From RGEC01 sp964475595 (GTDB taxonomy: Bacteria; Bacteroidota; Bacteroidia; NS11-12g; UBA955): DNA of 64,000 nt. The translations under genes and the position numbers were made by a program. The stretch lies in contig CAYYXG010000010.1 in the NCBI GenBank assembly GCA_964475595.1, forward strand, positions 24,901 through 88,900, given 5' to 3'. Shown piece by piece: positions 33,427 through 44,000 of this stretch; the first letter of the stretch is position 1, and every line of letters starts with the position of its first letter. Below the pieces are notes generated by a model. That model was not told the DNA's origin, searched no databases, and saw only the letters and a list, made by a program, of their open reading frames with translations.

Positions 33427-35982
33427 TTAGGATTTCAGTTCTGTATCTTCCTTGCGAACGGCCATCCAACCCAGTGCCCCCAGCAAGAGCAGTAACATGG
33501 TAGCGGAAGTTCCGGTTTCTATAGTTTTAAATGTGTTTCGGTCTGCAGGAACAAAAACAAATTCAATATTGTGCTTACCGGGAGGTACTTCCGTAGCACG
33601 CAAAATGTAATTGACGCGCAGAACGGGTGACTCCTTGCCATCAATGTAGGCCTTCCAGCTGCCATTCTTTTCGTTGTAGTACACCTCGCTAAAAACCGCC
33701 AGGCCGTTGGCTTTGGAAGTTGCTTCATACTTAAGTGTATCGAATGAATAATAGGTCTGTTTAACCCTATCAGAGGAATCCGTTGCATAATTTTTGGCCG
33801 ATGGTTTCAATTTTTCTGACGCTTCTACCACCACTTGCTTATTGGCCGGATTCTTATTGATCTCGAGCAAGGCCTCTTTGGGATCGGCTACTTCTTTAAC
33901 CGAAGGCACAAACCATGCATGGCCGAGGGCGGTAGGGCGAACGTAAATTTCATCACCGCTTCCATTCTGAGCACGGGACAAGATAAAACCGCAATTCAGC
34001 ATATCGAGGGCATTGTTGTTGTTGATCCAGTCACCTTGCAACTGCCCACCATTGGGAGTAATACAATAACTGATGATATCCTGATAGCGACTGAGCTTGG
34101 CGGGATGATAACCACCCACATTGCGGAAGAATGGCGCAGGGTGATTGTCGTTAAATGGATTGTAGCGCAAGTCAAAAATCCTGCGGTTTTCGGTATTTGC
34201 CGCCATCAGTTTTGATTCATTTTCAGTGGGTTCAATGGCTACTTCTTCTTCTTTGTCTTGCCAGTTATCATCGGTCATGTACCGCTTGGCTATCCCCATG
34301 AGATCGAAAGAAATTAGCACGAGCATGCCAACCCAAAGCAGCATTTGGCTTTGCTTCTTAAGGGCTGTAAACCAAATCAGTGCAGCTGACAATACAATAA
34401 GTATCATGCTGCGAAGCCAGTCGCCCCAGGCAAGCCCCGAGCGCATATCCACTATTTGTTTCACGTAACCGGTTGCCGATTCGATGGCAGTAGCTTCATC
34501 CTGTCCGGCTTGCATGGCCTGCTGCCTCACCTGCGATAAAATTTCCCTGTCATCATTCCCTTTAAAATCTTCTGAAAACAACATGAATGCCGCCACCGCC
34601 ATCAGAGCACTTATGGCAATTGCGGACACTTTCCACACCCTATTTTTATCATTTTCGCTAAAACGGTCAGAAAGTAGCAACTGCAAGCCATACAGCCCAA
34701 AGAATGGAATTACCATCTGCGCAATCACCAATGCCATCATGGGTGTGCGGAACTTATTGTAATAAGGCAAGTGATTAAACAACCATTCGTTCAGCCCAAA
34801 ATGTCTGCCCCAACCCAGCATTAGAGAAACAAGTACCGTAGCGATGCTAAAAAACAGCAAGGTAGCTGCAATGGTTTTCTCTCTGCCCTCAACCGCCGCC
34901 GATTTCAGGTATTGAAGAACCACTACAATCGCCAGGATGAACAGAAAAATAAAAACAGCCCCTATGTAAATGGGACCTGAAGTGAATTGCAAATCACCGT
35001 GGTACAGTCGCTCGCGTTCCATACCATACTCGTTTTCCGGCACTTTTTCATTGTTGCTGCCACCCATAAAACCGGGAATCAACAGCGTCATGGATTCATC
35101 AATGCCGTAGCTCCAGGAGAAGGCATATTCGATGTCCAGGCCTTTTCGGCCTACCTGATTTTTGGGACCGTCTTGGGTAGGAACCTCGCTGGCCACGGCA
35201 CTTCCGCCGCGCATGGTTGCCTCGCTGTAACGTGCAGTATCTATGGCTTTACCAATATTGGTGGCGGCGCCCATCCCAAGCATCACCACTGAAAGACCGG
35301 TAGCGATTAGTGCGTGCTTAATCTCACGGGATTTAAGCGCCATAATCATTTCTATAAGTAGGTAAATCCCGGCTACGATGCCCGCATAGTAAGCAATCTG
35401 ATAGTGAAAATAACCGACCACCATGGCAAAAAATATTCCCAAAACTGCTGCACCCAACAGGTATTTACGCCGCGTAATGAGAACTAAACCCGCCAACATG
35501 CCCGGCATCACATCAGTAGCCAGCACTTTGGTTATATGGCCTGCTTCGTATGAACTGATAGAAAAGGTCATGAAGGCATATCCAATGGCTCCGGCGGCAG
35601 ATAACCAGCGGTTTACATTGCAGGATAAAAGCAACACAAACATGCTTAGCATGGCCACAAACAGGAAGTTATAGGGCCCTTTCACCAGCTGAAACAGTTC
35701 CATGGGCCGCAGTTTCAGCATAAGATTTCCAGTCGGTATTCCGGTGATGAGGTTGGCCGGCATTCCCGAAAACAGGCGGTCATTCCAATTGGGCTTCACG
35801 CCACTGGCCTCTGTGTATTTATTGGCCGCATCCACCATCAGCCGAACCTGCTGCATATCACCCTGTTGCAAGGCCTTTCCCTGGGTGGCAGGCCACAGGA
35901 AAAACACAGAAATGAGCCAGAAACCGATGAGAAAAAGCAGAAAAATTCCTGCCTGTTTAAGGAAATCGTTATTGATCTTCAT
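33427..35982 (-). CDS. YfhO-like large membrane protein
   Basis: The 851-residue product has more than ten membrane spans, an early periplasmic loop with DRLFSGMPANLITGIPTGNL and a C-terminal soluble part ending in one span and a charged tail. This matches the YfhO family, polytopic proteins of the GT-C type that are thought to add sugars to envelope polymers with lipid-linked donors. The gene neighbours a GT2 and a methyltransferase, which fits. The frame stretches to 36351, but the start at 35982 (KINNDFLKQAGIFLLF) gives the first span and leaves 105 bases to glyA. Confidence 0.85.
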   Translation of the reverse strand: MKINNDFLKQAGIFLLFLIGFWLISVFFLWPATQGKALQQGDMQQVRLMVDAANKYTEASGVKPNWNDRLFSGMPANLITGIPTGNLMLKLRPMELFQLVKGPYNFLFVAMLSMFVLLLSCNVNRWLSAAGAIGYAFMTFSISSYEAGHITKVLATDVMPGMLAGLVLITRRKYLLGAAVLGIFFAMVVGYFHYQIAYYAGIVAGIYLLIEMIMALKSREIKHALIATGLSVVMLGMGAATNIGKAIDTARYSEATMRGGSAVASEVPTQDGPKNQVGRKGLDIEYAFSWSYGIDESMTLLIPGFMGGSNNEKVPENEYGMERERLYHGDLQFTSGPIYIGAVFIFLFILAIVVVLQYLKSAAVEGREKTIAATLLFFSIATVLVSLMLGWGRHFGLNEWLFNHLPYYNKFRTPMMALVIAQMVIPFFGLYGLQLLLSDRFSENDKNRVWKVSAIAISALMAVAAFMLFSEDFKGNDDREILSQVRQQAMQAGQDEATAIESATGYVKQIVDMRSGLAWGDWLRSMILIVLSAALIWFTALKKQSQMLLWVGMLVLISFDLMGIAKRYMTDDNWQDKEEEVAIEPTENESKLMAANTENRRIFDLRYNPFNDNHPAPFFRNVGGYHPAKLSRYQDIISYCITPNGGQLQGDWINNNNALDMLNCGFILSRAQNGSGDEIYVRPTALGHAWFVPSVKEVADPKEALLEINKNPANKQVVVEASEKLKPSAKNYATDSSDRVKQTYYSFDTLKYEATSKANGLAVFSEVYYNEKNGSWKAYIDGKESPVLRVNYILRATEVPPGKHNIEFVFVPADRNTFKTIETGTSATMLLLLLGALGWMAVRKEDTELKS

Positions 35983-36087
35983 AGTAAAGTGGCGAATTTC
36001 ACGAATTTCAGGCAATATATATGCACTTTGATGTGAAAAAATGTCGAACAGCTCACTGCATTTTAACGCTAAATTGCGAAACGATTT

Positions 36088-37365
36088 ATGAAACGTGATG
36101 AAGTTGTTTTTGGCCTGATTGCTAAGGAACTTAAACGCCAGCAAGAAGGCATAGAGCTGATTGCCAGTGAAAACTTTGTAAGCCCCCAGGTGATGGAAGC
36201 CATGGGCTCGGTGCTCACCAACAAATATGCGGAAGGATTGCCCGGAAAGCGATACTATGGAGGTTGTGAGGTGGTGGATGAAGCAGAACAGCTTGCCATA
36301 GACCGTTTGAAACAGCTGTTTGGCGCGGCCTGGGCCAATGTGCAACCCCACAGCGGAGCACAGGCGAATGCAGCAGTAATGTTGGCGGTATTAAAACCCG
36401 GCGATTCCATTCTGGGATTTGATTTGAGTCATGGCGGTCATCTTACCCATGGATCACCGGTTAATTTCTCGGGAAAATTGTACAAGCCCCACTTCTACGG
36501 AGTGAAACAGGAAACAGGCCTTATTGACTATGAAACACTGGAAAGCAAGGCCAGGGAAGTGAAACCCAAACTGATTATCTGTGGGGCCAGCTCCTACAGC
36601 CGCGAATGGGATTATGCCCGCATTAGGGCAGTCGCAGATGAAGTAGGCGCTCTTGTATTGGCCGATATTTCTCACCCGGCCGGGCTCATTGTGGCAGGGC
36701 TGCTTGAAAACCCGCTGAAACACGTTCATATCGTTACCAGCACTACCCACAAAACCCTGCGGGGGCCACGCGGGGGGATTATCATGATGGGAAGTGATTT
36801 CCCAAATCCCTGGGGTGATACCACACCCAAAGGTGAGATTAAACTGATGAGTGCGCTTTTGGATGGCGCTGTATTTCCCGGAACCCAGGGCGGACCGCTG
36901 GAACATGTAATTGCAGCGAAAGCCATTGCGTTTGGCGAAGCGCTGCTACCGGAGTTTAAAGAATACCAGCTGCAGGTGAAAAAGAACGCTGCCGCCCTTG
37001 CTGCAGGCATGGTAAGCCGCGGTTACAGCATTATCAGCGGGGGCACCGACAACCACCTGATGCTCATTGACCTGAGACCCAAAGGTGAAATATTGACCGG
37101 CAAACTCGCCGAAAACACCCTGGGATTGTGCGATATCACTGTGAATAAAAACACGGTTCCTTTTGAAACCCGCAGCCCGTTTGTGACCTCAGGCATTCGC
37201 CTGGGAACATCCGCTGTTACAACCCGTGGGCTGAAGGAAGCCGATATGGAAACCATCGCAGCGCTCATCGATGAAGCACTGATGAATTCGGAAAATACGG
37301 ATGTGCTAAACAGTGTGAAAACTAGGGTACATGCGCTGATGGCGGAATATCCGTTGTATGCATGA
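36088..37365 (+). CDS. glyA: Serine hydroxymethyltransferase
   Basis: The 425-residue PLP enzyme converts serine and tetrahydrofolate to glycine and methylene-tetrahydrofolate. The motifs ELIASENFVSPQVMEAMGS, YAEGLPGKRYYGGCEVVDE, NVQPHSGAQANAAV and the PLP-lysine loop TSTTHKTLRGPRGG are all present. Length is normal. It is divergent from the YfhO-like gene and ends in an ATGA overlap with a small membrane protein gene. Confidence 0.98.
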   Translation: MKRDEVVFGLIAKELKRQQEGIELIASENFVSPQVMEAMGSVLTNKYAEGLPGKRYYGGCEVVDEAEQLAIDRLKQLFGAAWANVQPHSGAQANAAVMLAVLKPGDSILGFDLSHGGHLTHGSPVNFSGKLYKPHFYGVKQETGLIDYETLESKAREVKPKLIICGASSYSREWDYARIRAVADEVGALVLADISHPAGLIVAGLLENPLKHVHIVTSTTHKTLRGPRGGIIMMGSDFPNPWGDTTPKGEIKLMSALLDGAVFPGTQGGPLEHVIAAKAIAFGEALLPEFKEYQLQVKKNAAALAAGMVSRGYSIISGGTDNHLMLIDLRPKGEILTGKLAENTLGLCDITVNKNTVPFETRSPFVTSGIRLGTSAVTTRGLKEADMETIAALIDEALMNSENTDVLNSVKTRVHALMAEYPLYA

Positions 37366-37760
37366 AGAGAAAACGGTTAAAAAACCTTTCTGACTTCAGT
37401 TTACTGCTGGTTTTTATCCTTTTTCTGTGCCACCTGTTTCTGCAGGATGGAAGCTACGGCCAAATCATAATAGTTAGCATTGTAGTTTTAATCGGACTTC
37501 ATTTTTTCGTTTTTTTAATTCGTGTTAAACAACTGATTACTAAGATCAAAAGAAGAAGCAGACTGATGTATTATCTCGCTCGCGAAATTGCTTCTCTGGG
37601 TTTACTTTTCTCCTTGATTTTGGTGATAAGCACAGAAAGCAAATGGGCAATTGGCATACTTGCAATTTCTTTTTGGATGGCGATATTGGTATTCCTATAC
37701 CGGTCGCTTCAGTCCCGTAGAATCAGACAATTAAAGAACCAAGACTTACTCGATAATTAA
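37362..37760 (+). CDS. Small four-span membrane protein, unknown
   Basis: The 132-residue product has four hydrophobic segments in two pairs, separated by a basic stretch (VKQLITKIKRRSR), and a basic tail. I recognise no family. Its start overlaps the glyA stop as ATGA, so it is translated from the glyA message. Its base composition is visibly more AT-rich than that of glyA. It ends one base from the convergent flippase stop. Confidence 0.7.
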   Translation: MKRKRLKNLSDFSLLLVFILFLCHLFLQDGSYGQIIIVSIVVLIGLHFFVFLIRVKQLITKIKRRSRLMYYLAREIASLGLLFSLILVISTESKWAIGILAISFWMAILVFLYRSLQSRRIRQLKNQDLLDN

Positions 37761-37761
37761 A

Positions 37762-39276
37762 TTAAGTGCCTCGTTTTAACCACTTACGCCATTCGGGTAC
37801 AAACAGAAATACCCCTGTTATCGTCCACAATCCACAAGCAATCAGGAAACCATTCAGGTCAGCAATATTCCTAGAAACCACAGAAAAAATGGCATGGGCA
37901 GCATTTCCGGCCAAGATTATGTAAAAAATACGGTAGGCATTCAGGGCAAATCCTTTCTGCTGAATCACCCAATAGATACATATCAGTACAAACAAACACT
38001 GCGTAATCAACCCGGCTGTGGCCGCGCCGACAGCACCGCGCATTGGAATCAGCCATAAATTCAATCCGGCATTCACCAACACACATAGCAATGCCAGCAT
38101 TCCCAATTTTTTCAGTTCCCCTGCAGCGGTTAACCATGTGCCAAAAATATGCACCAAAGCCATGGGTAAAAAACATGACATTAATTTACCAAAAACAGTG
38201 ACATCTGAAGCAGTAATTACCACTTTACCGTCACCTGCATAGAACAGATCTAATAAAGGTTTGGCAAAAAATATCCCGGTAAACAGCAAAGGAACGGCCA
38301 CAAAAAGTATAATCCGTGTATTCAGCCACAAAAGCGCATCGGTAGGCTCTTGACGGCTGTGCATCCTGCTCAGTAAAGGCAGCAATTGCGAACTGATTAA
38401 GGTACTAAAAATGAGGGCAGCGTCCAGGAAGCGGAAACTGCGTGCATAATGCCCAACCTCAATGCCACCGCCGGGAGCGAGATGCCCTAGCATTTGGGTG
38501 TCGAGGCGGGTAAAAACAGCCATACAAAATGAAAGCATGGCAAACCAGCGCATGGATGCAAGCAGCGAAATACCACCTTCCGAAGTGGGTTCAGGTTCGG
38601 ATACATTTTGCCTGCGCGAAAAAAACCACGAAAAAAATAAAGACAACGTATAACCTGCCGTTTGGGGCAGCAAGAAATAATACAACCCTTTTTCGCCTTG
38701 AAGGCCATTGCCTGCGATGAGCCATGAAAGCAAGGCCACCGCTACGAACCGGTCTGCCACCGATGCAATGCTGTCGGTTTTAAACAAATGTCGGCCCTGC
38801 AAAATAGCCCGGAAATACAGCGTAAATCCTGCCAGCACCTGATTCAGAATAATCAAACCCAGCATATAAATATTCATATTCTGGATGAGTCCAAATAGGG
38901 CTGTAATCAGCACATAGGCAATTGCCAGCCACATTCTTAGTCCAAAAACCCCTGAAGGAACCGTATGCCCGGGTGCAGAAGCCACCTTGGCTGCAGTGTA
39001 GTTGTTCAATCCGAAATCCAGCAGAATATTGAATAACAACGCCAGTCCGAAAATGCCATAATACTGACCGTACAAGGCATCTCCGACATTTTTTTGCACA
39101 GCAACTTCAATAAAAAATATCCATACCGGCTTAATGAGCCAGTTGAGGGCCTGTAGAAAAATCAGATTGCCAATAAATGCGCGTTTCAACCCAACAAAGA
39201 AAATGAAGAAAAATGTCATTCCGAAAAAAAACCGCTGATTTAGGTAATTGCGGCGTGTGCTTTGCGGCAAAGCCAA
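37762..39276 (-). CDS. Polysaccharide flippase-like (MOP superfamily) membrane protein
   Basis: The 504-residue protein has twelve or more membrane spans and the layout of Wzx/MATE-type exporters (DALYGQYYGIFGLALLFNILL, LDFGLNNYTAAKVASA, RFLDAALIFSTLISSQLLPLL). Such proteins flip lipid-linked glycans across the inner membrane. The first codon at 39276 is TTG; another TTG at 39270 or the Met at residue 20 are alternatives. It starts head-to-head with the unknown gene at 39290. Confidence 0.85.
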   Translation of the reverse strand: MALPQSTRRNYLNQRFFFGMTFFFIFFVGLKRAFIGNLIFLQALNWLIKPVWIFFIEVAVQKNVGDALYGQYYGIFGLALLFNILLDFGLNNYTAAKVASAPGHTVPSGVFGLRMWLAIAYVLITALFGLIQNMNIYMLGLIILNQVLAGFTLYFRAILQGRHLFKTDSIASVADRFVAVALLSWLIAGNGLQGEKGLYYFLLPQTAGYTLSLFFSWFFSRRQNVSEPEPTSEGGISLLASMRWFAMLSFCMAVFTRLDTQMLGHLAPGGGIEVGHYARSFRFLDAALIFSTLISSQLLPLLSRMHSRQEPTDALLWLNTRIILFVAVPLLFTGIFFAKPLLDLFYAGDGKVVITASDVTVFGKLMSCFLPMALVHIFGTWLTAAGELKKLGMLALLCVLVNAGLNLWLIPMRGAVGAATAGLITQCLFVLICIYWVIQQKGFALNAYRIFYIILAGNAAHAIFSVVSRNIADLNGFLIACGLWTITGVFLFVPEWRKWLKRGT

Positions 39277-39277
39277 T

Positions 39278-39285
39278 TAATTTTG
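39278..39285 (+). promoter_or_regulatory. -7 box directly before the unknown gene at 39290
   Basis: TAATTTTG fits TAnnTTTG and is followed by CAGC and GTG at 39290. It supports the GTG start and a leaderless message. Confidence 0.5.
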
Positions 39286-39289
39286 CAGC

Positions 39290-39856
39290 GTGCACGACAT
39301 AGAGCCATACTACAACTGGTTGCACCTCTACAACGCCGCAGAAGATGAGCAATCGCCATTTTATGGCCGAGAGTACAGCGAATTCACATTCACGCATGCC
39401 ATATACAATTATCTGATCCACCCGCAATGGGATTTTTTCGGTTCTAATACGCTGTATCTGAAAATACTTTACGCAGATTATTATGAAGGTTTTGCCATTA
39501 TTGAACTGATTGGCGAGTGGAATGACGCATTGTACAATGACATCATGATGCTAAAGCGCGAAGTGCTGGAAATCCTCAATGAACAGGGCATACAAAAGTT
39601 TATTCTCATTGGTGAAAACGTGTTGAATTTCCATGCCAGCGATGATAGTTACTACGAAGAGTGGTTTCAGGAAACCGAGGATGGCTGGATTGCATTTGTC
39701 AATTTCAGGGACCATGTATTGGATGAATTTCGAAAGGCCAGAATTGACTATTTCATCAATTTTGGGGGTGACTTGGATGATTTTGAATGGCGCAAGTTAT
39801 CACCAAGGCAAATGCAGGAGTCTGTTGAGGCCGTTATCAGTCGAAGAATTGCATAA
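39290..39856 (+). CDS. Conserved-looking acidic protein, unknown function
   Basis: The 188-residue protein is soluble, acidic and rich in Tyr, Trp and Phe (HDIEPYYNWLHLYNAAEDE, FINFGGDLDDFEWRKLSP). It has no signal peptide or known motif that I recognise. Codon use resembles its neighbours, so it is probably a real, resident gene. The start is GTG, placed four bases after a TAATTTTG box. It is divergent from the flippase gene, whose start is 13 bases away. Confidence 0.75.
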   Translation: MHDIEPYYNWLHLYNAAEDEQSPFYGREYSEFTFTHAIYNYLIHPQWDFFGSNTLYLKILYADYYEGFAIIELIGEWNDALYNDIMMLKREVLEILNEQGIQKFILIGENVLNFHASDDSYYEEWFQETEDGWIAFVNFRDHVLDEFRKARIDYFINFGGDLDDFEWRKLSPRQMQESVEAVISRRIA

Positions 39857-39903
39857 TTCTTAACAATGTATGGAGCCCTTGAATCCTTGCAAGGGAAAAT
39901 CAT

Positions 39904-39911
39904 TATTTTTG
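39904..39911 (+). promoter_or_regulatory. Candidate -7 box for pdhB
   Basis: TATTTTTG matches TAnnTTTG, with a TTG at 39879-39881 (spacer 22) as a weak upstream element. The leader to the ATG at 39965 would be about 50 bases. Confidence 0.5.
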
Positions 39912-39964
39912 CAACTCCAAATCATCCTGAGTAAAAGGAAAGCTTTGGTATCTTTTTAACAATC

Positions 39965-40942
39965 ATGAGAGAAATTCAGTTCAGAGAAGCCCTCCGCGAG
40001 GCCATGACAGAAGAAATGCGCCGAGATGAACGCGTATTTTTATTGGGTGAAGAAGTTGCAGAATACAATGGTGCCTATAAGGTGAGCCAGGGTATGCTTG
40101 CCGAGTTTGGTCCCAAACGGGTGGTGGACACCCCCATTGCCGAATTGGGATTTGCCGGTATCGCAGTGGGTGCTGCGGCCAACGGTCTCCGCCCGATTTG
40201 CGAATTCATGACCTTCAACTTCTCATTGGTTGCCATTGACCAGGTCATCAACAGTGCGGCCAAAATGAACAGCATGAGTAACGGACAGTATACCTGCCCT
40301 ATGGTTTTCAGAGGGCCTACCGGTAGTGCAGGACAACTGGCACAGCAGCACAGCCAAAATTTTGAAAACTGGTATGCCAATACCCCCGGCCTGAAAGTGG
40401 TGGTTCCCAGCAACCCTGCTGACGCCAAAGGCCTACTAAAATCAGCCATCCGCGACGAAAATCCGGTTATTTTCATGGAAAGTGAGCAGATGTATGGCCT
40501 GAAAGGTGCCGTACCTGAGGAAGAATATTTGTTGCCCATCGGGCAGGCCCACGTGGTAAAGGAAGGCAGCGATGTTACCATTGTTTCCTTTGGTAAAATG
40601 ATGTTGCGAGCCATCACTGCGGTGGAAGAGCTGGCCAAAGAGGGCATTAATGCCGAACTAATTGATTTGCGCACCGTTCGCCCCATTGATTACGACACCA
40701 TCATCAACAGCGTTAAAAAAACCAACCGTCTCGTTATTGTGGAAGAAGCCTGGCCGCTGGCAAGCATCAGTTCAGAAATCAGCCACATCGTGCAGCGCAG
40801 GGCATTTGACTACCTGGATGCACCCGTACACCGCGTTACCAGCCAGGACACTACGCTGCCTTACGCGGGCGTGTTTGTGGATGCGTACCTACCCAGCGTT
40901 GAAAGAACCATACAGGCGGTAAAAGCGGTAATGTATAGATAA
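39965..40942 (+). CDS. pdhB: Pyruvate dehydrogenase E1 component, beta subunit
   Basis: The 325-residue thiamine-diphosphate enzyme subunit carries FREALREAMTEEMRRDERVF, GEEVAEYNGAYKVSQGML, DTPIAELGFAGIAVGAA and the C-terminal transketolase domain (IDLRTVRPIDYDTI, VEEAWPLASISSEI). With an alpha subunit it decarboxylates pyruvate and acetylates the lipoyl domain of E2. No E1-alpha, E2 or E3 gene is adjacent here. The alternative, a branched-chain 2-oxoacid dehydrogenase beta subunit, is less likely from the overall match. Confidence 0.92.
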   Translation: MREIQFREALREAMTEEMRRDERVFLLGEEVAEYNGAYKVSQGMLAEFGPKRVVDTPIAELGFAGIAVGAAANGLRPICEFMTFNFSLVAIDQVINSAAKMNSMSNGQYTCPMVFRGPTGSAGQLAQQHSQNFENWYANTPGLKVVVPSNPADAKGLLKSAIRDENPVIFMESEQMYGLKGAVPEEEYLLPIGQAHVVKEGSDVTIVSFGKMMLRAITAVEELAKEGINAELIDLRTVRPIDYDTIINSVKKTNRLVIVEEAWPLASISSEISHIVQRRAFDYLDAPVHRVTSQDTTLPYAGVFVDAYLPSVERTIQAVKAVMYR

Positions 40943-40972
40943 GGCAGAACACGTTTTGAAGAATCTTTTCTA

Positions 40973-41003
40973 TTGATTTTTAACCTAACTTATTTTATAT
41001 TTG
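40973..41003 (+). promoter_or_regulatory. Promoter of the giant repeat adhesin gene
   Basis: TTG (40973-40975), a 20-base spacer and TATATTTG (40996-41003) form a near-consensus Bacteroidota promoter. It lies inside the longest open frame, so the true start codon should be downstream, at the TTG at 41009. Confidence 0.7.
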
Positions 41004-41008
41004 TTAGG

Positions 41009-44000
41009 TTGGGATTTAAGTCTATATATCTTGGCAATGTTATTCGTGCGTTGCTTCTCACACTAATATTATTTCCTTCTGCGGATTCATTTGCTCAATG
41101 CAATGCAGATTTTACCTTCACCTCAAAAGTATGTTCAGGTTCGGATGTTAATTTCACAGCCATTGATTCCGGCAGCAGCAAAAAATACCATTGGAATTTC
41201 GGTGACCCATTTTCCGGAGCAAATAATGAAGACACCAGCAGAAACCCCACTCATTTCTATAATGACAGTGGCATTTACACCATCACGCTGATAGTTTCCG
41301 ACAGCACATGCTCAGACACGCAACAGTTTCAACTTACTGTTGTGCGTAAACCCAAAGCAGAATTTAGTTTAACAGACCAGTGCGCCGGACTCGCCACGCA
41401 ATTCAACAATCTGTCAACCGTTGGAAATTCAGATACCATCATCAGTTACCAGTGGGATCTGGGAAATTCAAACACTTCAACATTGCAGAATCCGTCTTTC
41501 ACATACGGCACTACCGGTCAAGTCAATATCAGACTTGTCATCGAAACGAGTTCCGGATGCCGCGATACGGTACAGCGAAATATTACCATCTACAAAAAGC
41601 CCTCGGGTGGCAGAACTCCAAATGCAGTATGTAAAAATGCCAAAGTTGATTTCACCGGTGACACCATTTACAATGCTACTTCCTACTCGTGGAACTTTGA
41701 TGACAGTACCGGATTTGTTCAACGCAATGTAGCCCACTTTTACAACAAGGCGGGTACTTTCTTCCCAAAACTGACCGTTCATTTTGGTACAGCCACATGC
41801 ACAGTTGCTATCGACAGTGTGGTGGTATTTCCCTTGCCCGATGCAGATTTTACACTTACCAACGATAGTTATTGTTTCAACTACAATAAGGTATGCCTTC
41901 GGTTGAATAGCCCCAGAGCCAGTTATTTATCCAGAAGCGTTATTTTTGATGATGGTTTTGTATATGATGCTGCACCTTTCTCCGATAGCATTATTTGCCA
42001 TCAATATGCTGATACTGCAGGTGGAACCTATACTATTTCGGTAGAAATCATCGATTCAAACCAGTGTATTTCGACCATCACCAAGAAAGATGCTGTCGTC
42101 ATTCATCCGCAGTTAGAGGCATCATTTACCTATCAGGCGGGCGATGGTTGCTTTAAAACACCCATTACCCTAACCAATACCTCAAACCAGCAGCCCCCTC
42201 AAATAAGGTCATACCGCTGGAATTTTGGTGATGGCAATTTTAATGACAGCAACTGGTCGGGACCTAAACACACCTACACCAGCGATGGCACTTTCACCAT
42301 CAGCCTGGAGATAGAAAACAAGGAAGGTTGCAGGGATACATTTATTGCCGGAAATGCAGTAAGAAATACCTTTTATGTGGTTGATGCAGCCCTAGACTCT
42401 TCAAAAGGAATCTGTCATAACAACAACCTGACTTTTTTCTCGCAAACACCCATAGCCGGGGCCTCTATAAGATGGAATTTTGGGCAGGGGACCGCCTTCT
42501 CTAATAATTTCAGCGCAGTTCATGCCTACAATGCTCCAGGTGTATACAGGCCTTGGGTATTAATCAGCAAAAACGGATGTGACAGCATTTTGCAACTGGA
42601 TTCTATTGTAATCCATGGACCTGTCGCTGCTTTTGGAACCATCACCAACCAATTTCAATGCCAGTCTAAGGACACCGTATATTTCCAGAACAATTCTCAG
42701 CTATTCAGAAATGGCGCGCCCTCTGTATTTTGGGACGCAGGGGACTTTAATGCTGCGAATTGCATCATCAATACCGGAAATGGACAAAATGTTGGCCAAA
42801 ACTGCCGTTACTCGGAAGATGCCAATTCATTCAAACATTTTTACAGCAAAGGGGTAGATACTTGTTACTATGTCAAACTCAGGGTTACCGACACAACCAT
42901 AGGATGTGCAGACAGCGCTTATGCCTCCGTACCAATCATGCCTCCGTTGGCCAAAGGAAGGTTTGTTCCTTCCACCGATAAGCCATGTCCGGGTCCTGAA
43001 CCCTATAAATTTGTTAGTTTTAACAATAATCTACCCAATCCGCAATGTTTGAAATACGCCTGGTGGGTGATGTGGGATTCGCTCCATGCAAGACAAAGCG
43101 GAAATTTTGATTCCTTCTGGTCATTTAACAGCCAGGGGCATAACTATAGTTATTCCAAATATGCCGGCGATAGCAATGGATATGTGACCATTGGGCTGAT
43201 TGTAGAAAATGGACGGGACACCAACGGGAATTTTTGCCGCGACACCGGTTGGTTTCACCAAGTCTTGAAAGTAACAAGGGTGAGCCCAATTTTTAGCAGT
43301 ACCTACAACCCCAATCAGCAATACTGTCCGGGCAGCACCTTCCTTTTCTTTCCCAAAGATTCAAATCAGGCAACTGCCAATCTCTTTAGGTGGAATTTTG
43401 GCGATGGAACCATCCTGAATACCACCTCACAAGGTTATCAAAAACACACCTATCGCAGATCCGGTGTTTACAGGGTTCGGCTTACCGTGTTTGACAGCAC
43501 CGGTTGTATTGTAGACAGTTCAATCCTCATTAACGTAGGTTTCAGAATTGCCTTTGACATATCCTCCGGATTAAGATGTACCTATGACTCGTTCAGATTA
43601 ATCGAGCAGAACCGATATTACAACAATGGTGTGGGCAGTTTTCCTTATTGGAGTGCTGCAGCGAGAGTAGGGAAAGAAAAACTCTGGTGGGATTTGGGTG
43701 ACGGCAATGGGTATCAGAATCTGGGGTCTAATCCGTTTGTCAAGCTAAATACTCCCGGCACATATAGCATTAGCATGGCAGCTGAAGACAGCTCCGGATG
43801 CCGCGACACTTTGTTCAATCACAGATCTGTGCAAATTTCCGGAATCTATGCAGGTTTCACAATACCCTCAGACACCATACTTTGTGCCCAAACTTTAAAA
43901 TTCAACACCACCGCATCTGTGACAGATTCCACTTCCGGAAAGTCTCTTAACGGCGATTTTGTTTCAACATGGGAATACAATTTTGGCCCACAGTATCCCA

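Noticed and set aside
33427..36351. 974-residue version of the YfhO-like protein
   Set aside because: The first 123 residues overlap the glyA 5' region and promoter area and are not membrane-protein-like; the start at 35982 fits better.
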